Positions 1 to 6,440 of a stretch of 16,482 nt of DNA are shown here, piece by piece. How positions within the stretch are numbered: position 1 is the first letter of the stretch; each line of letters begins with the position of its first letter. The translations under genes were made by a program, and so were the position numbers. Origin of the DNA: UBA7236 sp031372705 (lineage in GTDB: Bacteria > Bacteroidota > Bacteroidia > Chitinophagales > BACL12); NCBI GenBank assembly GCA_031372705.1, contig JANMLV010000316.1:1-16482 (forward strand). The letters run 5' to 3'. The notes under the pieces are model-generated. The model was not told where the DNA came from and ran no database searches. It saw only the letters and a program-made list of their open reading frames with translations.

Positions 1-453
1 GTTAATACTGCGAATCGACTTGTCGCTTACTTCAATTGCAGCTACAGCCTCGTTGGTATCTACATTTCGGATATAAGCATTGCCATTTCCGGCACCAATA
101 ATAATGTGGTTTTCATTAATGCGTTTGATATCATAAATGGCCCCTCCGGGATAGGCAATTCCGGCAATTTCCTGCTTAAGTGTAATATCGTTAAAATGAA
201 CGCCACCGTGCAAATCGCCGGCAATAAGCAGGTTTTTATCTGCCATTAACAGCAATGAAAATACATTGGCCGGTACTTGCACTAAACCTTTTGCATTACC
301 ATCAATATCTAGATTCCATTCGGCCACAATGCCATCACCACCGCCACTAAGTATTGTGTTCGGGTGTAAACCTTGCTCCAAACAAAAAATCCCGGCGTTA
401 TGTCCGAGGTATTGCCTCACTTTTGTAACAGTAACTTGAGAAGGTAAAATCAT
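1..453 (-). CDS. WD40-repeat beta-propeller protein, 3' end outside the window
   Basis: An open frame of 151 codons starts with ATG at 453 and runs off the left edge without a stop, so the C-terminal part is missing. No signal peptide is visible, so a cytoplasmic location is likely. Residues 17-48 form a recognisable WD40 repeat, with the GH dipeptide at 17-18, a GGGDG turn near 37-41 and the closing WN at 46-47. The remaining sequence continues in similar blade-like segments (GDLHGGVHF, GAGNGNAYIRN). WD40 propellers are usually scaffolds for protein-protein contacts, and nothing here points to a specific partner. A 73-residue gene lies 99 bp upstream on the same strand and may share its transcript. 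The family call is fairly secure from the first blade; the precise role is unknown. Confidence 0.8.
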   Translation of the reverse strand, partial: MILPSQVTVTKVRQYLGHNAGIFCLEQGLHPNTILSGGGDGIVAEWNLDIDGNAKGLVQVPANVFSLLLMADKNLLIAGDLHGGVHFNDITLKQEIAGIAYPGGAIYDIKRINENHIIIGAGNGNAYIRNVDTNEAVAAIEVSDKSIRSIN

Positions 454-552
454 GATTTCACAGCCGATTTGTGCAATTTAGGCACAAAGGTGCAAAATCA
501 ATGTTTGTTGAGCAGCGAAAAATATTAACAATAAACAATAGGTAATTAGGAA

Positions 553-774
553 CTAGATATCCCAAACATTGAGCTGATTGCGCACACTGTCCATCATTTT
601 GAGTTCAGCTTCTTTCATTGCCATTTTCTCCTCATCGTTTTTATCGAGATGGGTGTCAGGATCCGGTGCCTTTTCTTGAATGATAATTTCCACCAATTTG
701 CCCTTTAAATCCTTAGGTACATCTATGTGGATGCTATCTTGCTCGGCCTTTATAAATTGAAAGAATTTAAACAT
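553..774 (-). CDS. Small conserved-looking protein of unknown function, 73 aa
   Basis: I do not recognise the family. The 73-residue product starts at ATG 774. Its N-terminal half reads like a short beta-strand-rich segment (IDVPKDLKGKLVEIII), which resembles the DNA-binding strand region of small antitoxin-like or DUF2281-type proteins only in a general way. The C-terminal half is highly charged and probably helical (residues 45-65). There is no signal peptide or membrane segment. It lies just upstream of the WD40 gene on the same strand, and no toxin-like partner is next to it, so a toxin-antitoxin role is not supported. The reading frame is plausible because of its position, regular codon use and the lack of a competing frame, but a non-coding interpretation is not excluded. 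Confidence 0.6.
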   Translation of the reverse strand: MFKFFQFIKAEQDSIHIDVPKDLKGKLVEIIIQEKAPDPDTHLDKNDEEKMAMKEAELKMMDSVRNQLNVWDI

Positions 775-854
775 GTGTGTCAGTTTCGTTGGTGAAATTA
801 CACAAAAGGTTGCATCTGTGCAAATGTTTTTTTTTACGAGAAGTTAATTAAGTA

Positions 855-862
855 TACTTTCG
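855..862 (+). promoter_or_regulatory. Candidate -7 box (TACTTTCG) of the phosphopantetheinyl transferase gene
   Basis: TACTTTCG differs by one base from the Bacteroidota -7 element TAnnTTTG. It would place transcription initiation near 868, about 15 nt before the ATG at 883. No convincing TTG element is seen at -33. Confidence 0.4.
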
Positions 863-882
863 TTGCCGAAATCGCTGTTTAT

Positions 883-1545
883 ATGGCCTTGGTGCTAAAA
901 GAAAATTTGCTGAACTACGCTCGCTATGCAGTCTGGAAAATAGAGGAGGAGCCCGATTTCTACAGAGCTGGTCTCATTTTGAGCGAATGGGAAACTAATT
1001 ACCTCAATAATATTACCCACCCCAAACGACAGTTAACTTGGCTGGCAAGTCGCTATTTACTCAAGCAATTAATGGATACCGACGTATTTGTTGAATTGCT
1101 TTTCGATGAACATGGAAAGCCATTTGTATCAAATTTCGATTTATATGTCAGCCTTTCTCACAGCAATGGCTATGCAGCCGCAATAATCTCTGAAAACTAT
1201 GAAGTAGGTATTGATGTAGAGGAACCCCATCGCAAAATCGAAATCATTAAAAACAAATTCTTGAGCCCGGTTGAGCTCAAAAATATAGGTGATAAAAATG
1301 TTCGTCAAAATCTCCTTATATATTGGAGTGCCAAAGAGGTCATCTACAAAATTTACGGCAAACGCAAGCTCGAATTTAAAGACGACATGTATATCAAACC
1401 CTTCCTGCTAAAAGAACGTGGCGATATTGACGGCATGCTGATGAAAAATGGAGTTGTGGCAGATTATCATTTACACTATATGCTCAATAACGAATTTACA
1501 TTAGTAGTTGGCGCAGAAAAGGAAGTGTCTATTATTAATACCTGA
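883..1545 (+). CDS. 4'-phosphopantetheinyl transferase superfamily protein (Sfp-like)
   Basis: The 220-residue product should transfer the 4'-phosphopantetheine arm from coenzyme A to a conserved serine of an acyl or peptidyl carrier protein in the cytoplasm. The two family signatures are present: VGIDVE at 108-113, where Asp111 and Glu113 would bind magnesium, and WSAKEVIYK at 148-156, with the Lys151-Glu152 pair and Lys156. The upstream GKPF (78-81) and SLSHS (90-94) motifs, typical of the Sfp group, are also there. Length fits Sfp/AcpT-like enzymes rather than the roughly 120-residue AcpS type. No polyketide or nonribosomal peptide genes are in view, so the natural partner may simply be the fatty-acid ACP or a distant pathway. 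Starting at 883 keeps the whole domain and leaves about 15 nt of leader after the candidate promoter. Confidence 0.9.
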   Translation: MALVLKENLLNYARYAVWKIEEEPDFYRAGLILSEWETNYLNNITHPKRQLTWLASRYLLKQLMDTDVFVELLFDEHGKPFVSNFDLYVSLSHSNGYAAAIISENYEVGIDVEEPHRKIEIIKNKFLSPVELKNIGDKNVRQNLLIYWSAKEVIYKIYGKRKLEFKDDMYIKPFLLKERGDIDGMLMKNGVVADYHLHYMLNNEFTLVVGAEKEVSIINT

Positions 1546-1772
1546 GTCACTAAAACTGCCATTGATTTTACTCAAACCCTGGTTACACGATGGCATAATA
1601 TCCACCCAATAAGGAACATCAATAACTCCGATTCAACATCTGGAATAGCTTTTTTCATATGCTCAGCCGGGTCGCAGACCCGACCGGGACTGTGCAATGA
1701 TTGTCATTATTACTATTTTGACATAAGTTGAAATATGATTTGGAAGAATGATATCACAGGTAGCGGAAACCT
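1546..1772. other. Non-coding stretch before the repeat array
   Basis: No supported gene is seen here. The only structure is a perfect 6-bp hairpin, CGGGTC-gca-GACCCG, at 1668-1682. No T-tract follows it, so I do not call it a terminator; it may be a dispersed palindromic element. Confidence 0.4.
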
Positions 1773-1999
1773 AGCCCTGTAGGGGCGACAGAATGGTAAT
1801 ACGCCAACCGGCAGACGAATCCCAAGCCCTGTAGGGGCGACAGTATGGTAGCAAGATGCCACAGGAACGCGAATCCCAGCCCTGTAGGGGCGACAGAATG
1901 GTAACATCCCAATCGGCAGACGAATCCCAAGCCCTTTAGGGGCGACACAATGGTAGCAAGATGCCCCGGGAACAAGAATCCAGCCCTGTAGGGGCGACA
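1773..1999. repeat. Array of five palindromic repeats with a 52-53 bp period and alternating spacers
   Basis: The 18-bp core AGCCCTGTAGGGGCGACA occurs at 1773-1790, 1825-1842, 1878-1895, 1930-1947 (with TTTA instead of TGTA in the centre) and 1982-1999. Each core contains the inverted repeat CCCT-nn-AGGG, and the one variant changes only the loop. Spacers alternate between two types: spacers 1 and 3 share a segment reading approximately GGCAGACGAATCCCA, and spacers 2 and 4 share GGTAGCAAGATGCC. The array is therefore two copies of a roughly 105-bp double unit (1773-1877 and 1878-1981) plus a terminal core. Open frames on the minus strand through this array (1713-2050) are made only of translated repeat and are not genes. 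From memory, similar cores are dispersed through Bacteroidota genomes; I could not check this. Confidence 0.9.
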
Positions 2000-2022
2000 G
2001 TTTGATACAACTGTATGAACAA

Positions 2023-2058
2023 ACAAAAAAAAGCCGACTTGCAAAAACAAATCGGCTT
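2023..2058 (-). terminator. Intrinsic terminator of the M43 protease gene
   Basis: Read on the minus strand, AAGCCGA and TCGGCTT (2031-2037 and 2052-2058 on plus) form a perfect 7-bp stem, followed by a T-rich run, 19 bp beyond the protease stop codon. Confidence 0.85.
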
Positions 2059-2076
2059 AAAATAAACTGTTATTAA

Positions 2077-4185
2077 TTATTCAATAATTAAACTCTCGCT
2101 TGCTTGTAATCCACCGGCCACAACGTTTACAGAATAATATCCTGCAGACAGATCACCGGAATTCAGCGTTATTACATTAACACCTGCTACTAACACAATA
2201 GGCTGCATTACAACCACTTGACCAACAACATTGCTTATAGTAACCATTCCTTCGCCACCAACCGGCAAATTACAACGCAATTGCGCATTTCCGTTAGTAG
2301 GATTAGGATAAATGGTTACGGCAAAATCATCCACTTGCGTAATACTTTGAATCGTTCCATCATTTAAATTGATGTTATCGATATACAAATTGTTCTCATA
2401 GTCAGAAATCGTGTTAAACTTCACAAAAATCTGCTCACTGCCTAAATAGCTGCTGAGGACAATCGATTCATTTCTCCATTCGTCATCTTCAGGTTTAAAG
2501 CTGATAGTGTGAACCGGAGCCGTTTGCAAATCAGGATTAGCTTTTTTGTATACGCTTGTCCAAGAAGCGCCGCAATCATCACTCACTAATACTTCCAGTG
2601 TATCGGAAAACTCGCCGCTTGCGGTATAAAGTGCATAGGCTACATCAAATGTAAATTCGATTTCAGCTGCTCCGGTTAAATTGTAAGCAGGTAAAACAAA
2701 CTCATCAACTGCGCCAATTGCGTTATTGTTGAAATGGTTGATATAAATGGAATAGGTGCCTATAGCAGCTGCAGTAGATGTTCTTTCCCAGCCTTCACCG
2801 CCATCGGGATTGTAAAGTGTATATCCGTCGTAAGGAAATCCACTCGCTTCAAAGCCTTCAGACAAAGGCAATGGGAGTGAAGATAGGTTCACTAGAAAAT
2901 CAGTCTCAGTGGTATTATCGCTCATATCCGCATCAATAAATCCATTTGGATTGTCGAGTGTTGCTTCGAGCGTATGTTCGCCTTCCGCAACGGTAACAGC
3001 AGGCAATGAAACGGTTTCAACTGCTGTAGAAGCCAATGAACCTGTCCAGTTGAACGTAGATACAGCGCCGCCGTCGATGCTATAAATGATATCTAAAGAC
3101 GTTAATATTTCTAATCCGTGATTTTTAATAGTTACTTGAGGATTTACCGTTAAATCGCAAACAGTTCCGCCGGGAAGCGATGCAATTGCTTGAGCATCAT
3201 AAGGTTGTAATCCGCAGCCTTCAGAATTGGTAAGATTAAAACGTGAACCCCCAACTTCAAATAATGCCAACATACGCACTTTCTGACCTTCGGTGAAGAT
3301 GTTCATACAGGCATCATCGCTGTAATCCATATAGTTCTGAAACATAATACCGGGTGAGGTTGCAGAGCAAACATCTGTTTTTGGGTAACCCGGACAGCCA
3401 TAAGTTTCTACTTTTTGGTTTGGTGTATCATCAACCAAGTCGGAACCGGCGCAATTAGTATCATCGCCCCAAATATGGCGCAAGTTCAACCAGTGACCAA
3501 CCTCGTGGGTTGCAGTTCTACCTAAGTGGTAGGGATATCCTGCCGGATTGTCGCCAACATGATTATAATGTGCTACTACACCGTCAGTTTCGTCGGGACC
3601 GCCCGGAAATTGCGCATATCCAAGCAAGCTGGCACCGAGGTTACATACCCAAAAATTGAGGTAACTATCTGCAGGCCAAGCATCTGCACCACCTTCTGAT
3701 GCAAACTTAACGTCATCGTTAGTATTAAAAGAAGTTACATCGGTTTCATATCGGATTATGCCTGTTGTGATGTTGCCATTTGGGTCAATTTGAGCTAAGC
3801 AGAATTCTATGTTACAATCTGCTGCTACATCGCCAAATGCATCAGGAGTATCGGTAGTATCAGCATTTAACCTGCGAAAATCTGCATTTAAGATATCCAA
3901 TTGTGACAGTAGTAAGGCATCTGCAATATTTTGACCGGCAGTTTTGTAAACCACGTGGAATACAACCGGAATTTTAATTACATCGCCACCACTTTTCATT
4001 CCTGAAAGTTTCTTTTCGGCAACTCTAGCAGTAAATGCTTCAATTTCGGCGCGTTTTGCGTCGTATAGCGGGTCTTTCGCCTTTAAAATGGCTTCGTGCT
4101 CAACGGTTGCGCAACGATTTGACTGGCTGTAAACTGAAGCGGTTGTTAGGATAGAGATAAACAACAATAAGTAGATTTTACGCAT
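2077..4185 (-). CDS. Secreted M43-family (pappalysin/cytophagalysin-like) zinc metalloprotease with T9SS sorting domain
   Basis: The 702-residue product is an extracellular endopeptidase. Residues 1-20 are a signal peptide ending VYSQ, followed by a short charged propeptide-like segment. The catalytic domain spans roughly 68-325. It carries the metzincin zinc motif HEVGHWLNLRH at 227-237, with His227, His231 and His237 as ligands and Glu228 as catalytic base, and a Met-turn NYMDYSD around Met286. Residues about 345-440 look like a CARDB-type beta-sandwich, and about 440-610 like a MAM/jelly-roll domain opening with LSEGFEASGFP. The last 80 residues (623-702) form a type A T9SS sorting domain with the YPNPTNG signature. 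The protein should cross the inner membrane by Sec and the outer membrane by the Por/T9SS machinery. It is a single gene with its own promoter and terminator. Family placement is secure; the substrate is unknown. Confidence 0.95.
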   Translation of the reverse strand: MRKIYLLLFISILTTASVYSQSNRCATVEHEAILKAKDPLYDAKRAEIEAFTARVAEKKLSGMKSGGDVIKIPVVFHVVYKTAGQNIADALLLSQLDILNADFRRLNADTTDTPDAFGDVAADCNIEFCLAQIDPNGNITTGIIRYETDVTSFNTNDDVKFASEGGADAWPADSYLNFWVCNLGASLLGYAQFPGGPDETDGVVAHYNHVGDNPAGYPYHLGRTATHEVGHWLNLRHIWGDDTNCAGSDLVDDTPNQKVETYGCPGYPKTDVCSATSPGIMFQNYMDYSDDACMNIFTEGQKVRMLALFEVGGSRFNLTNSEGCGLQPYDAQAIASLPGGTVCDLTVNPQVTIKNHGLEILTSLDIIYSIDGGAVSTFNWTGSLASTAVETVSLPAVTVAEGEHTLEATLDNPNGFIDADMSDNTTETDFLVNLSSLPLPLSEGFEASGFPYDGYTLYNPDGGEGWERTSTAAAIGTYSIYINHFNNNAIGAVDEFVLPAYNLTGAAEIEFTFDVAYALYTASGEFSDTLEVLVSDDCGASWTSVYKKANPDLQTAPVHTISFKPEDDEWRNESIVLSSYLGSEQIFVKFNTISDYENNLYIDNINLNDGTIQSITQVDDFAVTIYPNPTNGNAQLRCNLPVGGEGMVTISNVVGQVVVMQPIVLVAGVNVITLNSGDLSAGYYSVNVVAGGLQASESLIIE

Positions 4186-4204
4186 AGTTTTTTGAATTAT
4201 GGCT

Positions 4205-4235
4205 TAAAGTTAATCGACTTAAGTGGTGATTACAA
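4205..4235 (-). promoter_or_regulatory. Candidate promoter of the M43 protease gene
   Basis: On the minus strand, TTG (4235-4233), a 20-nt spacer and TAACTTTA (4212-4205) match the spacing of Bacteroidota promoters, although the -7 box deviates at its last base. Initiation near 4199 would give a leader of about 14 nt before the ATG at 4185. Confidence 0.4.
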
Positions 4236-4368
4236 TTTTGGCAAACTTTTGTTAACAAAGCCTAAACATTTTATTGTTTCGTTAAAAAATAGGGTGTGAA
4301 ATAATTATTAGTATTGTTCAAACACTTGTTTAACAGGGTGTTATCACTTACATTACTTCAAAATTGAC

Positions 4369-4495
4369 TATCTTTGCAACAGCATTGCTAATTCTCCCTG
4401 ATATCCCGGTATCTGTCCTACCTGCATCTTTGGCGTTTAATTATGTGAGGCGACAGATTATATAAACGTTATAAATAATTGATATTCAACAAGAA
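4369..4495 (+). promoter_or_regulatory. -7 box TATCTTTG and long leader of the DEAD-box helicase gene
   Basis: TATCTTTG at 4369-4376 matches TAnnTTTG exactly; the -33 region is not convincing. Initiation near 4382 leaves a leader of roughly 110 nt, much longer than the 10-20 nt implied for most other genes here. Within it ATCTGTC (4411-4417) is perfectly complementary to GACAGAT (4452-4458), and GATA/TATC near 4400-4413 offers an alternative local pairing. Leaders that fold are known for cold-regulated helicase genes in other bacteria; regulation here is inference. The rest of the 310-bp interval 4186-4495 holds only the divergent protease promoter. Confidence 0.5.
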
Positions 4496-6172
4496 ATGAA
4501 GAATTTTTCAGAGATAGCACTTTCGCCTGAAGTGGCCGAAGCTATCGAAACAATGGGGTTTGTTACACCTACTCCAATCCAGGCTCAAGTTATACCTGCC
4601 ATGTTAGAATCAGCTAAAGACTTAATCGCTTTAGCTCAAACCGGAACGGGTAAAACCGCTGCTTTTGGTATTCCGCTTATCGAGTTAATTGATAAAACTG
4701 CTAAGAAGCCTCAAGCGCTTATTCTTGCGCCAACACGCGAACTATGCGTTCAAATTGAGAAAGACCTAAAGGCGTTTTCAGCTCAAACAAAGCATTTTTA
4801 TACAGTTGCCGTTTACGGTGGCGCTAATATTCGCTTACAAATTGACCAACTGCGCAAAGGTGTGCAGGTTGTAGTTGCAACTCCGGGTCGTTTAATCGAT
4901 TTACTCGGTAGAAAAGCCGTTGATTTAACACATATCAAATATGTTGTGTTAGATGAAGCCGATGAGATGCTTAACATGGGTTTTCAGGAGGATATAGATG
5001 AAATTTTAGCTACTACACCTAAAGAAAAGGTTACATGGCTGTTTTCAGCAACAATGCCTCAAGAAATTAAGACCATTTCGAAGAAATACATGCGCCAGCC
5101 GCTTGAAATTTCTGCCGGAAATGTGAACCAAACTAATGCTAACATCGAACACCAGTATTACACTGTTCAACCGAGGAATAAGTATCCTGCATTAAAACGT
5201 ATCTTGGATTACAATCCCGATATCTATGGTATCATTTTTTGTCGTACGAAAGCTGAAACACAAGATATTGCTGAGCGTTTGATAAAAGATGGTTACAATG
5301 CAGATAGTTTGCATGGCGATCTAAGCCAAATGCAACGCGATAAGGTAATGTTAGCCTTTAGAGAGAAAACATTGCAGATGTTAATTGCTACCGATGTGGC
5401 AGCCAGAGGTATCGACGTGGACAATCTTACTCACATCATCAACCTGCACTTACCGGATGATATCGATTTTTACACACACCGAAGCGGAAGAACTGCTAGA
5501 GCAGGTAAAACAGGTATCTCTATTGTATTGATTTCAGAAAAGGACCTTTATAGAATTAAGCAGCTGGAACGCAAGCTAAGCATGAAGTTTAAGCAAATGA
5601 TGATTCCTACAGGAATTGAAGTTTGTGAAAAACAATTGCTAAGCCTTATTCATCGTGTGCATGAAGTGCCGGTTAATGAAGCAGAAATTGCGAAGTACAT
5701 GCCGGTTATAGAAAAGGAGTTTGCCGATTTAACCAAAGATGACGTAATCAAGAAATTTGCATCTTTAGAATTCAACCGTTTCCTCAATTATTACCGCTTT
5801 GCTGAAGACCTCAACATTGGTGAACGCCGCGAAGTGCGTGAATATGCCAATAAAAAAGGCGATAGCGACTTGATGTTCATCAACCTAGGTAAAATGGATA
5901 ATGTTGGTCCAAAAGATTTAGTGGAAATGATTAAACAAGTGGGAACTGTTAAAGCACATGAAATAGGCGATATCCGCTTGAAAGGAGCTTATTCGTTTTT
6001 TGAAGTGCCTACAAGTGTTAGTCAGCGCGTAGTGCAATCGTTTAACGGATTTGTTTTCCGTGGCAGGCGCGTGCGTGTTGAAATCCAAAACGAACGTCAA
6101 GAGTTTCCTAAAAAGAAAGCGCATAAAAGTAGCAGTCGCGAAATGAAGCCATATAAAGGCAAACGAAAGTAA
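4496..6172 (+). CDS. deaD: DEAD-box ATP-dependent RNA helicase with C-terminal RRM (DeaD/CsdA type)
   Basis: The 558-residue product should unwind RNA duplexes with ATP in the cytoplasm; relatives act in ribosome assembly, RNA decay and cold adaptation. All core motifs are visible: a Q motif around 21-29, Walker A AQTGTGKT at 47-54, PTREL at 79-83, TPGR at 129-132, DEAD at 153-156, SAT at 184-186, ATDVAARGID at 298-307 and HRSGRTARAG at 328-337. Residues about 458-531 form a DbpA/CsdA-type RNA-binding RRM, followed by a lysine/arginine-rich tail to 558. No residues look lost, and length is normal for the DeaD branch. The ATG at 4496 begins the usual short N-terminal segment before the Q motif. 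It is transcribed alone, behind a long leader and before a strong hairpin. The symbol denotes the family type; DbpA- or RhlE-like roles are less likely because of the RRM arrangement. Confidence 0.93.
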   Translation: MKNFSEIALSPEVAEAIETMGFVTPTPIQAQVIPAMLESAKDLIALAQTGTGKTAAFGIPLIELIDKTAKKPQALILAPTRELCVQIEKDLKAFSAQTKHFYTVAVYGGANIRLQIDQLRKGVQVVVATPGRLIDLLGRKAVDLTHIKYVVLDEADEMLNMGFQEDIDEILATTPKEKVTWLFSATMPQEIKTISKKYMRQPLEISAGNVNQTNANIEHQYYTVQPRNKYPALKRILDYNPDIYGIIFCRTKAETQDIAERLIKDGYNADSLHGDLSQMQRDKVMLAFREKTLQMLIATDVAARGIDVDNLTHIINLHLPDDIDFYTHRSGRTARAGKTGISIVLISEKDLYRIKQLERKLSMKFKQMMIPTGIEVCEKQLLSLIHRVHEVPVNEAEIAKYMPVIEKEFADLTKDDVIKKFASLEFNRFLNYYRFAEDLNIGERREVREYANKKGDSDLMFINLGKMDNVGPKDLVEMIKQVGTVKAHEIGDIRLKGAYSFFEVPTSVSQRVVQSFNGFVFRGRRVRVEIQNERQEFPKKKAHKSSSREMKPYKGKRK

Positions 6173-6195
6173 ATTCAACGCATTTTTATATCACG

Positions 6196-6242
6196 GCCCC
6201 CGAACAATGTTTGTTAAACCAACAGCATTTTCGGGGGCTGTT
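6196..6242 (+). terminator. Hairpin terminator of the helicase gene
   Basis: GCCCCCGAA (6196-6204) pairs perfectly with TTCGGGGGC (6230-6238), a 9-bp GC-rich stem with a 25-nt loop, followed by a short T-rich TGTTT. It lies 24 bp after the helicase stop codon. The weak T-tract lowers confidence slightly. Confidence 0.7.
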
Positions 6243-6409
6243 TAGTTGATAAACTGCCGATTTACTTATTGTCAACAATACAAAAACTCCCAACAGCACT
6301 GCAATACAAGTCAATCCAACAGCATTTTACAGGCTGAAAGTCTTGATACACTTAGTATATTATCCACATCAAAACCTTACCTACAATACTTATGATTCTA
6401 CACATTGCA

Positions 6410-6417
6410 TATATTCG
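6410..6417 (+). promoter_or_regulatory. Candidate -7 box (TATATTCG) of the phosphorylase gene
   Basis: TATATTCG is one base from TAnnTTTG. It would start transcription near 6423, after the upstream in-frame TTG at 6405 and about 18 nt before the ATG at 6441. This supports 6441 as the real start. Confidence 0.4.
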
Positions 6418-6440
6418 CAACTTATTATTACTTAAAGAAA

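Noticed and set aside
883..1545. Secondary-metabolite cluster indicated by the phosphopantetheinyl transferase
   Set aside because: No carrier protein, synthase or transporter gene is nearby.
1773..1999. CRISPR array
   Set aside because: The spacing is regular, but the spacers are alternating relatives of one another and not unique, the 18-bp core is short, and no cas gene is present.
1713..2050. Small minus-strand genes of 64 and 98 residues
   Set aside because: Their products are translations of the repeat array (recurring SPLKG and APTGLG segments) with no domain or start context.
5918..6178. Minus-strand open frame inside the helicase gene, and similar antisense frames at 6742-7106, 7712-8027, 13604-13894 and 14088-14516
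   Set aside because: They are shadows of strongly supported genes on the other strand and show no domain.
6219..6328. 13-bp direct repeat CCAACAGCATTTT at 6219-6231 and 6316-6328
   Set aside because: The two copies lie 97 bp apart with no related structure between them, and one copy overlaps the terminator hairpin; probably chance in AT-rich DNA.
6405..6440. TTG start extending the phosphorylase by 12 residues
   Set aside because: It lies upstream of the candidate -7 box, and the extra residues are not part of the family domain.
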